Assembly: GCA_963663215.1 (NCBI GenBank)
Contig: OY760140.1
Location: 620,001 to 684,000, forward strand
Length of the DNA: 64,000 nucleotides
Source of the DNA: BJGV01 sp003230615
GTDB lineage: Bacteria; Pseudomonadota; Gammaproteobacteria; Burkholderiales; Nitrosomonadaceae
Direction of reading: 5' to 3'
Notes under the pieces: generated by a model
Told to the model about the DNA's origin: nothing
Seen by the model: only the letters and a program-made list of their open reading frames with translations
Databases searched by the model: none
Position numbers and translations under genes: made by a program
Shown here: positions 43,914-52,636 of the stretch, one piece after another
Layout: every line of letters starts with the position of its first letter
Position numbering within the stretch: position 1 is the stretch's first letter

Positions 43914-44393
43914 TCATCCCTTGGTTGCTGTTGGTTGCGGAGCAACTGGTATCCAGTCATTGAGACACTTTTTGACATATGGATAATAGCCTTCCGGGTT
44001 ACCGCACCAGTGCCATTCGTCCCAATCGTGCCAATCGTTAACCTGTGTTTCTGTGGCTACTGAGCCGTTATCTTGTTGAGTGTGTACTAATGGAGGATAT
44101 CCACCACCATATCCAAGGCCATAAACACCATAATAGGGTGAATAATATCTACCATCATAAGGCGAATATCTGTCATACCTTAAACCTAATGCCCGCCTAA
44201 GGCTATATTCACCATAGTGGTATCCTCCAAAATGGTGCTGTCTTCCGTAGTAATGGTATCCTCCAAAATGGTTCTCTCCATAGTGGTGGTGTCTATCCCC
44301 AAAGTAGTGTTCTCCGCCACATGCCCATATTGAACCGCTTGTAATTGACCCAAACAGTATGGTCATAAGGCGCAATAATATGATTGCTTTCAA
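43914..44393 (-). CDS. Gly/Tyr/His-rich secreted protein with PEGYYP motif
   Basis: About 159 residues from a TTG at 44393 (GGAGG 5 bases upstream, same leader as the 38540 gene; a GTG at 44405 lies inside the SD). After the signal come HYFGDRHHHYGENHFGGYHY-type repeats and Tyr/Gly-rich segments. The end is WHWCGNPEGYYPYVKKCLND then WIPVAPQPT. The two Cys in the last block are shared with the paralogues. Intact; role unknown. Confidence 0.65.
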   Translation of the reverse strand: MKAIILLRLMTILFGSITSGSIWACGGEHYFGDRHHHYGENHFGGYHYYGRQHHFGGYHYGEYSLRRALGLRYDRYSPYDGRYYSPYYGVYGLGYGGGYPPLVHTQQDNGSVATETQVNDWHDWDEWHWCGNPEGYYPYVKKCLNDWIPVAPQPTATKG

Positions 44394-44509
44394 ATAAGCC
44401 TCCACTGGGGTATCAAAACCGATTCCGCATTCAAATTAATTGTACACAACACAAATTAAAATTGCTCACTTATATTTAGTTTGTGCCAAAAGCAGACGTT
44501 CACCGTTTT

Positions 44510-44750
44510 TTCTGGTAAAACTTTTTCGCCAAAATTGGGGAAAGGAAAGAGGGGTAGGGACTACATTGATGGGAGGGTAGGGTTTGTTACAGACTAGGTG
44601 TACACCCTGATCTGATATTATCATGGGACACTGGTTGGACATTCAGAGATATATAACTAGCAAGAATGATGGTAATAAGTCACAATTTTGAAAGCTTCAA
44701 ATATGATTAGTATGGTAATAAATCACAATTAAGAAGCTCTAAGCATGATA
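44510..44750 (+). repeat. Repeats C and D in tandem
   Basis: C (44510-44640): CAAAATTGGGGAAAGGAAAG, GGGACTACATTGATGGGAGG, AGACTAGGTGTACACC. D (about 44645-44750): two GGTAATAAGTCACAATT-type units each followed by AGCTTC/AAGCTCT, ending TGATAAATC, where it joins B. Confidence 0.7.
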
Positions 44751-44844
44751 AATCTGTTGGTACATTTGTTGGTATATTGAAAATAGAAAAAATGTAGATC
44801 AGCCTGTGGTAAGAGTTATAGGCTACAATTCGCTTTCCACCGCC
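44751..44844 (+). repeat. Repeat B, right part with core
   Basis: TGTTGGTACATT / TGTTGGTATATT, the hairpin, then core TTCGCTTTCCACCGCC. Its left part is replaced by repeat D. Confidence 0.75.
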
Positions 44845-44987
44845 CTGTCTAAGGAAGTTCATCAAACAGTACAGCAAAGCTTGTGGCTGTCATTTGGATA
44901 ATTGGTTGGAGCGTGATGGCATTTAGTAAATTAGTTCTTAATACCCAAGTCCCTTGTTAGAAATGGCAGAGTATTATCAGTGTAATG

Positions 44988-45092
44988 TTATTTGAAAGGA
45001 TTGATATTTCCTAAAATCCAAGTCGCCACAAAAAATACTATTAATGGAATTATTAGACCAAATGCCAAGACATAAAAAATTTGTTTAATCAT
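44988..45092 (-). CDS. 34-residue membrane protein
   Basis: MIKQIFYVLAFGLIIPLIVF followed by FVATWILGNINPFK: one membrane helix and a short tail. A frameshifted near-identical copy lies at 25245-25350. Differences between the copies in the joined frame are few and conservative (V/L, L/F), which supports real coding. No family is recognised. Confidence 0.55.
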   Translation of the reverse strand: MIKQIFYVLAFGLIIPLIVFFVATWILGNINPFK

Positions 45093-45114
45093 ACTTATTC
45101 CAATCAATTCTTTG

Positions 45115-45392
45115 TCAGTTTTGTTCAATAACTAGCGTAGTCAAAGGAGCATCTTCGAGTCGTGAAGACTTAACGATTTCCACTGTGAGATTGGCGTCTC
45201 TTTAGAAGCTGTCTTTGTTGGAATTAGCTGAGCTGCTATCTTGTAAAAATCTGTTGGATTCTCTCTCGCCCAAGCTATAAAGGGTGCATTATCGCCAATG
45301 TCTTCATAAACAAATCTTATTGCATCCTTGAATGCAGTAGTAATTTTATTTGGTGTGCCAATCTGTCTACCGCCAGTTTTGTGTCCACGCAT
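45115..45392 (-). pseudogene. Phage-type small protein (terminase-associated-like), frameshifted
   Basis: The frame from 45392 reads KTGGRQIGTPNKITTAFKDA, VYEDIGDNAPFIAWARENPT, DFYKIAAQLIPTK. This resembles a phage protein often found near small terminase genes. Near 45190 the frame breaks; the other continues NLTVEIVKSSRLEDAPLTTL and stops at 45115. There is no other phage gene around, so it is an isolated remnant. Confidence 0.5.
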
Positions 45393-45615
45393 TGTCTTTA
45401 CCCTCTTATCTTCTATATACGCTTATTATAGACTGGCAGATAAGAAAGTGGGTGTTTGTCAACGTCGGCTTTGTGCCAAGGAGTGGACATTAAGGTACAT
45501 GCACTCTCTACACTAGTCCGTGCTTAAATTTTGTTGTGGCTATAAAAGTTTACGACTTCATATTTTCCTGATACAAGGAGCAATATACTTATGCTGGTTT
45601 TTAGTATGAAAAAGC

Positions 45616-46500
45616 TCATTCTCGATTCACCCTTGAGGAAAACAAGCTGGCAGAGATAATCAAAGTACCGCCCATCCATTCCCTGAGAGTCATGGTTTCA
45701 TTTGTCAGCAAGTACGCTGCAACCGCTGCCACTACTAATTCGAACAATAAAATCACGATGGCCTGATTAGCAGGAACGTGGGTCAGGCCATATTGCACGA
45801 CTAAACTCAGGACAAAAACAATTAACCCCGTTCCCAATAACAGCAACCATGAATCCAAGTAAATGTCAGTAAATGCAGATGGCGGGGACAGAAACAAGCT
45901 GTAACTCAGTCCTACTAAAACTACCCCCAACCATACCGCCAGAGATTTCAACTGAATGCTATGGCCTTGATCTTTGCGAATCAACACATTCGATAGTGCA
46001 AACGCAACTCCACCTACTAAGCCCATCCAGTCGCCATAGGGAGAGGGTAAAGGAAAATTACTGCCAGGCTGCCACAACATGGTTGCTGCACCGGTTAAGG
46101 ATATAAACAATACCCAATATCCATGCAGGCTTAGTTTCTCCTGCAGCAGCAGGCGCGAAAATAAAATAGTCCACAGCGGCGCAAGATAAAATAACAGTAG
46201 TACTCGCATTACTACACCGTGAATTACACCGAGTATATAGGCCATACTGGCGCAACCAACTAATAAGCCGATCCAGAACAGTAAGTATGGTTTGTCTCTG
46301 AATAGGTGCGGTGTCCGCAAACTTCGCCAAAATAGTGCTAGCCCGAGTAATAAAGCAATAAAATAAGTGATCGTCGCAGCGTCTGGTCCGTCTATCCCGG
46401 CTTGCTCTAGCAGTCGATAGGGATACCACAGTAATCCCCAAATGACAGCGCCAATGAGCAAGGCCACTCTTGGAGAAGCGCTCTTCTGTACGGTTAACAA
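45616..46500 (-). CDS. EamA/DMT-superfamily transporter
   Basis: 294 residues from a TTG at 46500 (AAAGGGG about 9 bases upstream; the longer frame to 46590 crosses repeat A and is unlikely). It has ten membrane helices in two EamA repeats: ALLIGAVIWGLLWYPYRLLE.. and WMGLVGGVAFALSNVLIRK.. The family exports amino acids, nucleobases or other metabolites. Single gene; substrate unknown. Confidence 0.8.
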   Translation of the reverse strand: MLTVQKSASPRVALLIGAVIWGLLWYPYRLLEQAGIDGPDAATITYFIALLLGLALFWRSLRTPHLFRDKPYLLFWIGLLVGCASMAYILGVIHGVVMRVLLLFYLAPLWTILFSRLLLQEKLSLHGYWVLFISLTGAATMLWQPGSNFPLPSPYGDWMGLVGGVAFALSNVLIRKDQGHSIQLKSLAVWLGVVLVGLSYSLFLSPPSAFTDIYLDSWLLLLGTGLIVFVLSLVVQYGLTHVPANQAIVILLFELVVAAVAAYLLTNETMTLREWMGGTLIISASLFSSRVNRE

Positions 46501-46528
46501 CTCATACCCCTTTATAACTAGCCACAAC

Positions 46529-46560
46529 GAACATCTGCTTTGTGCCAAAAATGGACATTC
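46529..46560 (+). repeat. Palindromic repeat A
   Basis: A near-consensus copy immediately before the transporter start. 46561-46740 holds a startless protein-like frame on the + strand (..SQGGSVSLSGWIPITVMTQ..), possibly a lost gene. Confidence 0.8.
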
Positions 46561-46742
46561 AGTCAGGTACTGGTAATCCACCCCATGCACGTAATACCTG
46601 GCTTAGTCAAGGAGGGTCGGTTAGCCTTAGCGGATGGATACCCATAACTGTTATGACTCAAGCACAGATACAGGCAGCAGGCCTTAGAAACGACTTTGGC
46701 AACGATTTGGAGAGAATTAGATATAGGTTTACTTTGATTCGT

Positions 46743-47093
46743 TTATCCAAAAGCTTTTTTTATGTCTTCAAACTTGGCCGTGATAGCGTGGACATTAGTG
46801 TAGCCCATTTCTTGTAGCGTTAAAGCTGCTAGTGATGCGCGACCACCACCGCCACAGTGGATCAATATCAACGTGCCTGGATCAGAACAGAGTTTCGGCA
46901 CTTTCATTTCGATTAAACCGCGAGAGATATTTATGGAGCCTGCGAGTTTGGAATTGGCCGCACTTTCGGCCTCCCGCACATCGATAATAACGGCATTTTT
47001 AGAATTCTCATATAATGCCTTGGCGGATGGTACACCAAGGCAATTAATCCGTGTTTGAGCTTCAGCTATCAATTCGCTGGCAGTTTTTATCAT
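46743..47093 (-). CDS. Rhodanese-domain protein
   Basis: 116 residues, single rhodanese domain. VIIDVREAESAANSKLAGSI is the CH2A-type motif; the active-site loop is ILIHCGGGGRASLAA with the persulfide Cys (HCGGGGRA), then LQEMGYTNVHAI. It transfers sulfane sulfur to thiols or cyanide. GAGGAATTATTATG lies at the start. It stands alone. Confidence 0.85.
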   Translation of the reverse strand: MIKTASELIAEAQTRINCLGVPSAKALYENSKNAVIIDVREAESAANSKLAGSINISRGLIEMKVPKLCSDPGTLILIHCGGGGRASLAALTLQEMGYTNVHAITAKFEDIKKAFG

Positions 47094-47337
47094 AATAATT
47101 CCTCTGTAGATTCAGATTGCGGTATCTTATACTTGCTTTTCAGCACACTTTTTATCGATCTTAACAAAATAAAACCCAAACTAGTGACCTGACTACCTTT
47201 TTAGTACCAAGTTAACTGAGATATTTTGGATCTATTTAACTTGGAGAGGAGGCAAATATACCGAAGAAAAATTATATGCCGGAACAGATTGTCACGAAGC
47301 TTAAACAAATTGAAATATTGATGTCGCAGGGTAAGCA

Positions 47338-47468
47338 GATTTTACTTCTGGAAAAATTTTTCCCCAAAATTTGGGAAAGGTAAGAGGGGTGGGTACTACA
47401 TTGATGGGGGAGGGGTCTATTCTAGACTAGGTGTATCCCCTAATCTGATATTGTCATGGGACACTGGT
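47338..47468 (+). repeat. Repeat C
   Basis: TTTACTTCTGGAAAAATTTT, CCCCAAAATTTGGGAAAGG, GGGTACTACATTGATGGGGG, AGACTAGGTGTATCCCC, then ATATTGTCATGGGACACTGG. It is one of the fullest copies. 47094-47337 holds nothing recognisable. Confidence 0.75.
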
Positions 47469-47593
47469 GAGGCACTCACCTTGTAAGTGACTATCACGGC
47501 TTTAGCCACTTTCCATCTGGTAAGGAGTATGCTATTTTTGGGGGGAAGCAGCCAGATTACATAAACAGGCGTTCACACACAGGAGAAGGCTAT

Positions 47594-47797
47594 ATGGAAG
47601 ATATTATGTCCATCAAGGGCAGTAAAATAACAGACGTTAAGGTGACCAAAGGCTTAAATGAAAAAAAAGAATCTTTCGACTGTTTACAGCTTACGCTAGA
47701 TGATGGACGTAAGGTAGAGTTTTCCTCTACAGACGCTGCACAGGATTCAACTTCTTGCCATTGGCATATCCACAGTGTGGATTACGCCATAAAATGA
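47594..47797 (+). CDS. Small hypothetical protein
   Basis: 67 residues (or 63 from ATG at 47606). CAGGAGAAGG lies before the first ATG. It is a compact beta-type protein (SKITDVKVTKGLNEKKESF, DDGRKVEFSSTDAAQD) with a Cys-His-His end (TSCHWHIHSVDYAIK) that could bind metal. No family is recognised. Confidence 0.5.
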   Translation: MEDIMSIKGSKITDVKVTKGLNEKKESFDCLQLTLDDGRKVEFSSTDAAQDSTSCHWHIHSVDYAIK

Positions 47798-47847
47798 AAG
47801 TCCAGCTATTTGAAGATTCGAGAACCTGCCAAAATTAAAGTTGATGT

Positions 47848-47903
47848 AGGCGTAGGTACTTCTTTGATGAGGGGTGGCTTAATCCAATACTAGGCGTACC
47901 CCC
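47848..47903 (+). repeat. Repeat C, right part
   Basis: GTAGGTACTTCTTTGATGAGGGG then CAATACTAGGCGTACCCCC, adjacent to the next secreted protein gene's stop. Confidence 0.6.
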
Positions 47904-47910
47904 ACTAGCT

Positions 47911-48267
47911 CTAATTTGCCGTTGGCTGCGGGGCAACCGGTAACCAGCTATCTGTACACTTTTTGACATGTGGATAATAGCCTTCCGGGTTGCTGCAATA
48001 ATGCCAATAGTTGGACTGTGATCCTGTAGCTGATAGCCCTATGTCTTGGCGCTGAACATATACTGGAGGTTTTATGGGTATCTCTACCTTACGTGGATGA
48101 TATGCGTAATATGGAGATAGAAAGAATCTACCATGACCGTATCCGTAAGGACCTCCACCATAGTTGCTACCAAAGTGATGCCGGGCGTCATCAAATGCCC
48201 ATATTGAGCTACTGATAACACCTCCAAATAGGAAGATAGCAAGGCTAAATAATTTGATCGTTTTCAA
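47911..48267 (-). CDS. Gly/Tyr-rich secreted protein with PEGYYP motif
   Basis: 118 residues from a TTG at 48267 (AGGGGGC upstream, same position as in the paralogues). Signal LFSLAIFLFGGVISSSIWA, then HHFGSNYGGGPYGYGHGRFF and PPVYVQRQD, ending in YWHYCSNPEGYYPHVKKCTD with SWLPVAPQPT. This is the third member of the family with 38098 and 43914. All three are on the minus strand, each shortly downstream of an att-like core or of repeat C. Confidence 0.65.
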   Translation of the reverse strand: MKTIKLFSLAIFLFGGVISSSIWAFDDARHHFGSNYGGGPYGYGHGRFFLSPYYAYHPRKVEIPIKPPVYVQRQDIGLSATGSQSNYWHYCSNPEGYYPHVKKCTDSWLPVAPQPTAN

Positions 48268-48403
48268 AAAACGCCCCCTAGGGTTATTAAAAATCCACTC
48301 CACTTTCAAATTAATTGTACACAACTTAACTTAAAGTTGTTCATTTATTGGGGAAGTTTATTTTCCTTCATTTATATTTAGTTTGTGCCATAAGCGGACG
48401 GTT

Positions 48404-48537
48404 GCGTCTATAGCAATCCAATAGTATCCAACCAAATCCAATGAATTTGTTGGTAAATTTGTTAGTATCTTGAAAATGAATAAAATCTAGATCAGCTTGT
48501 GGTAAGGATTACAGGCTTCAATTCGATTCCCGACGCC
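48404..48537 (+). repeat. Repeat B (att-like) with core
   Basis: An A remnant (TTTGTGCCATAAGCGGACGG) joins B with an extra TCCAA block, TTGTTGGTAAAT / TTGTTAGTATCT arms and the core TTCGATTCCCGACGCC. Confidence 0.8.
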
Positions 48538-48565
48538 GATTTTAGAAAAGATCGAGCGCTTGTAT

Positions 48566-48883
48566 TTATATCTCCACTCCTAGCCTAACTTGCATCACAC
48601 CAAGATTACTTTGTGCTGCCGAATGTCCTTGCTCTGCAGCTAGGCGATACCATTTCGTTGCTTCCTGATAATCTTGGGCTACGCCTTTGCCCATGTGATA
48701 GATAAAACCAAGTTGATATTGTGCATCTGCAATTCCCTGAGAGGCTAAGGGGCTGAGTAATTGTAGGACTCGAGCATAGTTACCTTTATTATATGCTTCT
48801 ACTACATCTTCAAGACCATCTGCTCTGGCAACACCACTACATAGCGACAATATGGTAGCAATGAATAAAGCCCATTTTTTCAT
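48566..48883 (-). CDS. Short Sel1-repeat secreted protein
   Basis: 105 residues: signal MKKWALFIATILSLCSGVARA, an N-terminal helix pair (VVEAYNKGNYARVLQLLSPL), one Sel1 repeat (ADAQYQLGFIYHMGKGVAQD-YQEATKWYRLAAEQG) and the start of a second, then a stop. Sel1 proteins bind partner proteins and usually have several repeats, so this may be truncated at its 3' end. Confidence 0.75.
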   Translation of the reverse strand: MKKWALFIATILSLCSGVARADGLEDVVEAYNKGNYARVLQLLSPLASQGIADAQYQLGFIYHMGKGVAQDYQEATKWYRLAAEQGHSAAQSNLGVMQVRLGVEI

Positions 48884-49034
48884 TTTAGCTTCTCCTAACC
48901 AATGAATAGTAGATTCATATCTGTATAACGGATAACTAAGGAGAAACTGAAGGTTAGAACTTGTATCTGGACTTTTGCCTTGAGTCGAAAGCAGCCATTT
49001 GTGATAGGCTACTTTTCCTAAAAAAAGTACGCAC

Positions 49035-49180
49035 GTAATTAGTTTCCAACGTAGTCTAATAATAGCGAATCATTCAGGGGGTATTATTGGGTGCGTTTCT
49101 AAGAAATGGGGTCGTCTATGTCTTATACAATATATTGATTAGTAATCAATAATTAGGTTCTGGTTTGATTTCCTTCACCC
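49035..49180 (+). repeat. Repeat B', degenerate core
   Basis: TTAGTTTCCAACGTAGTC, AGCGAATCATTCA, GGGGGTATTATTGGGTGCGT, then TTTGATTTCCTTCACCCC. An A' remnant (GAGTCGAAAGCAGCCATT) lies at about 48993. Confidence 0.65.
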
Positions 49181-49242
49181 CTTGCAAATTCAATATTACT
49201 TCTCAAACGATCTAGGATTCTGGCTAGCTCATCACCTACTAC

Positions 49243-49569
49243 TCATTTCTCTGGATTCTCTAATTTCTTTATTTTCATATGTACTTTGGAGTTCGAATCT
49301 TTCCTAACTTTATCTTCATCTATTTTCCGCTCGCTACGAGGATCGCTATAGGATATGGCTTTATTGGATGAGGTCTCTCTAAACAGAGGAAGAATGAAAT
49401 GGCTGAAAAGGATGATGGGCCAGATTATAGCCACGACGAGGGCAACAAAGTATTCGAACTTCTGCCCCTGTTTTGAAATGTCAAAAGTCTTGACTAGGTA
49501 TATACAGGTAACGAAGTATCCGACTAGGTATAATCCTAGCCCGTACCAACAAAGTGAAAAATTGTCCAT
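49243..49569 (-). CDS. Two-helix membrane protein
   Basis: 108 residues: helices near 8-28 (WYGLGLYLVGYFVTCIYLV) and 41-64 (FVALVVAIIWPIILFSHFI), then a charged cytoplasmic tail (DEDKVRKDSNSKVHMKIKKL). No family is recognised. Confidence 0.5.
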   Translation of the reverse strand: MDNFSLCWYGLGLYLVGYFVTCIYLVKTFDISKQGQKFEYFVALVVAIIWPIILFSHFILPLFRETSSNKAISYSDPRSERKIDEDKVRKDSNSKVHMKIKKLENPEK

Positions 49570-49669
49570 AGTTGCTGATACCTTCCCATTCTTTTTCTGG
49601 GTTAACGGATGTGCAAAAAAATTAATTCATACAAACATTACCGATTCCCACTGCTGTTTAGAAAAACTT

Positions 49670-49701
49670 GAATGTCTGCTTTGTGCCAAAAGTAGGCGTT
49701 C
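49670..49701 (+). repeat. Palindromic repeat A
   Basis: Copy with right arm AGTAGGCGTTC. Confidence 0.75.
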
Positions 49702-49758
49702 AAAAGAGCGTTAATGATTAACTCTTTCAAGCTTTCATAACATCTACAAATTTATTCC

Positions 49759-49950
49759 TCATATCCAATAATTGCCAATGATTGGTGTGTTGAAGCATAA
49801 AAAAGAATAGCCCACATAATTCCATTTGCGACAGAAATCCCTCACCGTAACCTCCATCTTTTCTGTAACGCTTTCAATATCATGTTTATCCCATGTGGCC
49901 GAATATTCCTCTAGTTCTTTAATTTCAACAGATCATCCTTCAATTTTCAT
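49759..49950 (-). pseudogene. Small ORF with early in-frame TGA
   Basis: ATGAAAATTGAAGGA-TGA, then the frame continues SVEIKELEEYSATWDKHDIE, SVTEKMEVTVRDFCRKWNYV to 49759. The protein-like continuation suggests a small gene of about 63 residues disabled at codon 6. It lies just downstream of the DUF4399 gene. Confidence 0.35.
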
Positions 49951-49955
49951 AACAG

Positions 49956-50381
49956 CTAATTAACTACGATGGTGGTTTCTTTTGACATTACCGTAGGGTC
50001 ATGTGGAATGTGATTTTTATCGCCCATGATTAACTGCAATGTGCGCTTTCTGGGTGATAGCTCGACTGTAGCTTCCGTTTGTCCGCCACCAAAATGTTTA
50101 TGATTAGCATCAACAGGTAGCGACTTATCAAGTGCTGGACCATCCGTTACATCAATGAGTAAGTGGTGATGCCCTGTATTAGGCTTATCAATCCCGGCTG
50201 GCGCAACTACCATTCCTTTTAAACCGAATTTTACTGTCACCGGGCTATTCACCACCTCTCCATCTACGGGCGATATGATATATACCTGTGCGCCTTCGGG
50301 CGAAGCGGTGCGTGCTAAAACTGAGCCTGCAACTATGAAAAAACCTGATATGGCCATTATGATTATGGATTTTACTGACAT
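49956..50381 (-). CDS. DUF4399 periplasmic protein
   Basis: 141 residues: signal MSVKSIIIMAISGFFIVAG, then VYIISPVDGEVVNSPVTVKF, GHHHLLIDV, KHFGGGQTEATVELSPRKRT and QLIMGDKNHIPHDPTVMS, which are DUF4399 hallmarks including the paired His segments. An exported immunoglobulin-like domain of unknown role, possibly metal-binding. AGGAGGTGA lies 5 bases before the ATG. Confidence 0.8.
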   Translation of the reverse strand: MSVKSIIIMAISGFFIVAGSVLARTASPEGAQVYIISPVDGEVVNSPVTVKFGLKGMVVAPAGIDKPNTGHHHLLIDVTDGPALDKSLPVDANHKHFGGGQTEATVELSPRKRTLQLIMGDKNHIPHDPTVMSKETTIVVN

Positions 50382-50520
50382 GATTCACCTCCTAATTTCG
50401 TTAGTGTCTATAAGTTCTTTATACTGAATTTAATCCCGTTGAAAATCCGCATCCACGGTTTTTACGAGCATCAGCCTTGAGTAAATAGCGGTTGCTCCTG
50501 TCAAATGTAGCACATCGATC

Positions 50521-50552
50521 CGGGGTCTGCTGCGTGCCAGAAGCGGGCATTC
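50521..50552 (+). repeat. Palindromic repeat A (variant)
   Basis: GGGGTCTGCTGCGTGCCAG with right arm AAGCGGGCATTC. Confidence 0.6.
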
Positions 50553-50595
50553 AATTACCACATGCTCACCACTAAATTAAAATAAACGGTTAATC

Positions 50596-51345
50596 CTAAC
50601 CCTCCATAATATTCGCTTCGATAATATTCTCTGCAAAGTTTTGATAGGCTCCTTCAATTTGCTTGGCCATCTTATCTGGGAATACATGAAAATCTCCACT
50701 ATGAAGTGCAGCTACAATACCGTTTGCTACTATGCTTGGCGGTTCTGCCATTTCCATCATTCCTGAAGCAGCGATCATATCCGTTGCGATAGGACCAGGG
50801 TGAACACTTATTACTACAGTACCTTGTTCGCTTAATTGATCACGCAATGCTTGAGTGATTGAATATGCTGCGGCTTTTGATGCAGAGTAGGTAGCTATTG
50901 GAACGAAACTTTTAATCGATGCCACAGAATTAAGTTGAATGAATGCGCCACCGCTATTGGTTTTCAGAATTGGTGCAAAGGCTTGCACCATCCGAATAAG
51001 GCCTACAACATTTATATCCATTTCAAAATTTAACGAATTTAGCGCATCTTTATCCAAAGGTGTAGAACGCTCATTCACTCCAGCATTGTTTACCACCACC
51101 TCGACATCTTTGGTTTGTTGCGCTGCAGCTGTTATGGTCTCTGGCTTCGCTAAATCAATATAAATAGCTTCCACTCGTTCACCATATTGCTCAACTAGTG
51201 ATGCAGCCGAATCCAGATTTCTCACTGCGGCATACACTTTCTTAGCTTCTTTTTCTAAAAATGTTTTTACGATCGCTTTTCCAATGCCTCGGTTAGCACC
51301 TGTTACAAGTGCTGTTTTATTTTTAATGTCATATTTAACATTCAT
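50596..51345 (-). CDS. SDR family oxidoreductase
   Basis: 249 residues with complete SDR motifs: TGANRGIGKAIVKTF, VVNNAGVNERS, the Ser-Tyr-Lys set LNSVASIKSFVPIATYSASK, and HPGPIATDM. It is close to short-chain dehydrogenases annotated as NAD(P)-dependent on small substrates. AAGGAAAAATACATG start. It is the second SDR in the window and, unlike the one at 16149, has the full active site. Confidence 0.9.
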   Translation of the reverse strand: MNVKYDIKNKTALVTGANRGIGKAIVKTFLEKEAKKVYAAVRNLDSAASLVEQYGERVEAIYIDLAKPETITAAAQQTKDVEVVVNNAGVNERSTPLDKDALNSLNFEMDINVVGLIRMVQAFAPILKTNSGGAFIQLNSVASIKSFVPIATYSASKAAAYSITQALRDQLSEQGTVVISVHPGPIATDMIAASGMMEMAEPPSIVANGIVAALHSGDFHVFPDKMAKQIEGAYQNFAENIIEANIMEG

Positions 51346-51506
51346 GTATTTTTCCTTTAAGCTAAAAAGATTTAAATAAATTAACGCATAACATCATTAG
51401 GCTACGTCCTAATGATGGTGGTGTCACTAGGCATATCAGCTTTCCATTTGATTTTGGTCGCCTATTTTACGAAAGATTGAGTGTCTGCTTTGTGCCAAAA
51501 ACGGAC

Positions 51507-51622
51507 GGTCGCGTCTATAGCAGTCCAATAGCATCCAATGAATTTGATGGTATCCTGAAAATGAATAAAATCTAGATCAGCCTGTGGTGAGGATTGTAGG
51601 CTACAATTCGATTCCCGCCGCC
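51507..51622 (+). repeat. Repeat B (att-like) with core
   Basis: Entered from A (51479-51506, GTGTCTGCTTTGTGCC). AGCATCCAATGAATTTGATGG has one arm repeat only (GGTATCCT); the core TTCGATTCCCGCCGCC is exact. Confidence 0.85.
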
Positions 51623-51712
51623 AAATAGATAATTGACAAATTATGCTCTAATTTTTCATAGAATATTATATTAGCTTTTGTTGTAGGAGTAATTAATATG
51701 GATGAAACTTAG

Positions 51713-52332
51713 ATGATCTTAGCTCAAGAAGCACTCAAAATCCTACACGAGGGGAACCATCGATTTGTGTCTGGTGTTTCCAACTTCAATACTCTAACGA
51801 ACAAGGCTCGGCGCCGTGAGTTAGCGGTAGTTCAGGAACCATCGCTATCATTCTTGGATGTTCAGATTCGAGGGTACCAGCGGAAATTATTTTTGATCAA
51901 GGTCTCGGTGACCTGTTTGTTATCCGTGTTGCCGGAAACATTGTTGCCCCATCACAAATCGGCAGCGTCGAGTTTGCCGCGGAGCAGTTCGGTACACGAC
52001 TTGTCGTAGTAATGGGTCACTCAAAGTGTGGGGCTATTTTGGCCACATTAGAAGAACTTGGGTGCTCGTCAGAAGAACAGTCACAGAATTTTCGTTCGAT
52101 CGTTGAACGTATTCGTCCATCCGTGGAGACGTTACCAGGGGTAGAACTTGGACATCACTCGGACTCTCTAGTGCAGCAGGCCGTACGTGCAAACATCTGT
52201 GCTTCGGTAAACCATCTGCGACATGGATCAGAAATTCTCGAACAGCTAATTCAGAAAGATGGACTCCTTATCGTCGGAGCGGAGTATTCATTAGAGACTG
52301 GAGTCGTAGATTTTTTCTACAAGGTGTCTTAG
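51713..52332 (+). pseudogene. Beta-carbonic anhydrase, single frameshift
   Basis: About 206 codons. Start MILAQEALKILHEGNHRFVS, then at about 51842 (QEP) one base is lost; the other frame resumes TIAIILGCSDSRVPAEIIFD and carries the Zn ligands Cys (GCSDSR), His and Cys (MGHSKCGAIL), and the C-terminal GAEYSLETGVVDFFY. It interconverts CO2 and bicarbonate. An upstream ATG at 51699 is stopped after four codons. Confidence 0.85.
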
Positions 52333-52413
52333 GCTAGCTAACTGCCTACTGCAGCAAGCGATACTCCATTGTGTGGAACTTGTAATGTTGTTGAACCAGG
52401 CTGTTGATTTTCT

Positions 52414-52445
52414 GAATGCCCGCTTTGAGCCAAAAGTGGACATTC
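52414..52445 (+). repeat. Palindromic repeat A
   Basis: Copy with GAGCCAAAA loop (GAATGCCCGCTTT / AAAGTGGACATTC). Confidence 0.75.
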
Positions 52446-52636
52446 AGAATGTGAGTATTTTGCTGTTACTTCCCTTTTCATAATTGACGAGCTGTAATTT
52501 TGTAGTCTTGACTTAGTCGGAGCTATATTTAATACTCTGCTTTCAAACTAATTTTCTTAAACTTATCTACGGTTTTAGTTGTATTGGTGCATGGCGCCTG
52601 ACGTGGGAAAATAAAATTTCTTTGAAGGAGTGCGAC

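Noticed and set aside
45115..45392. Prophage in 45-46 kb
   Set aside because: Only one phage-like small gene remnant is present, with no capsid, terminase large subunit, portal or integrase.
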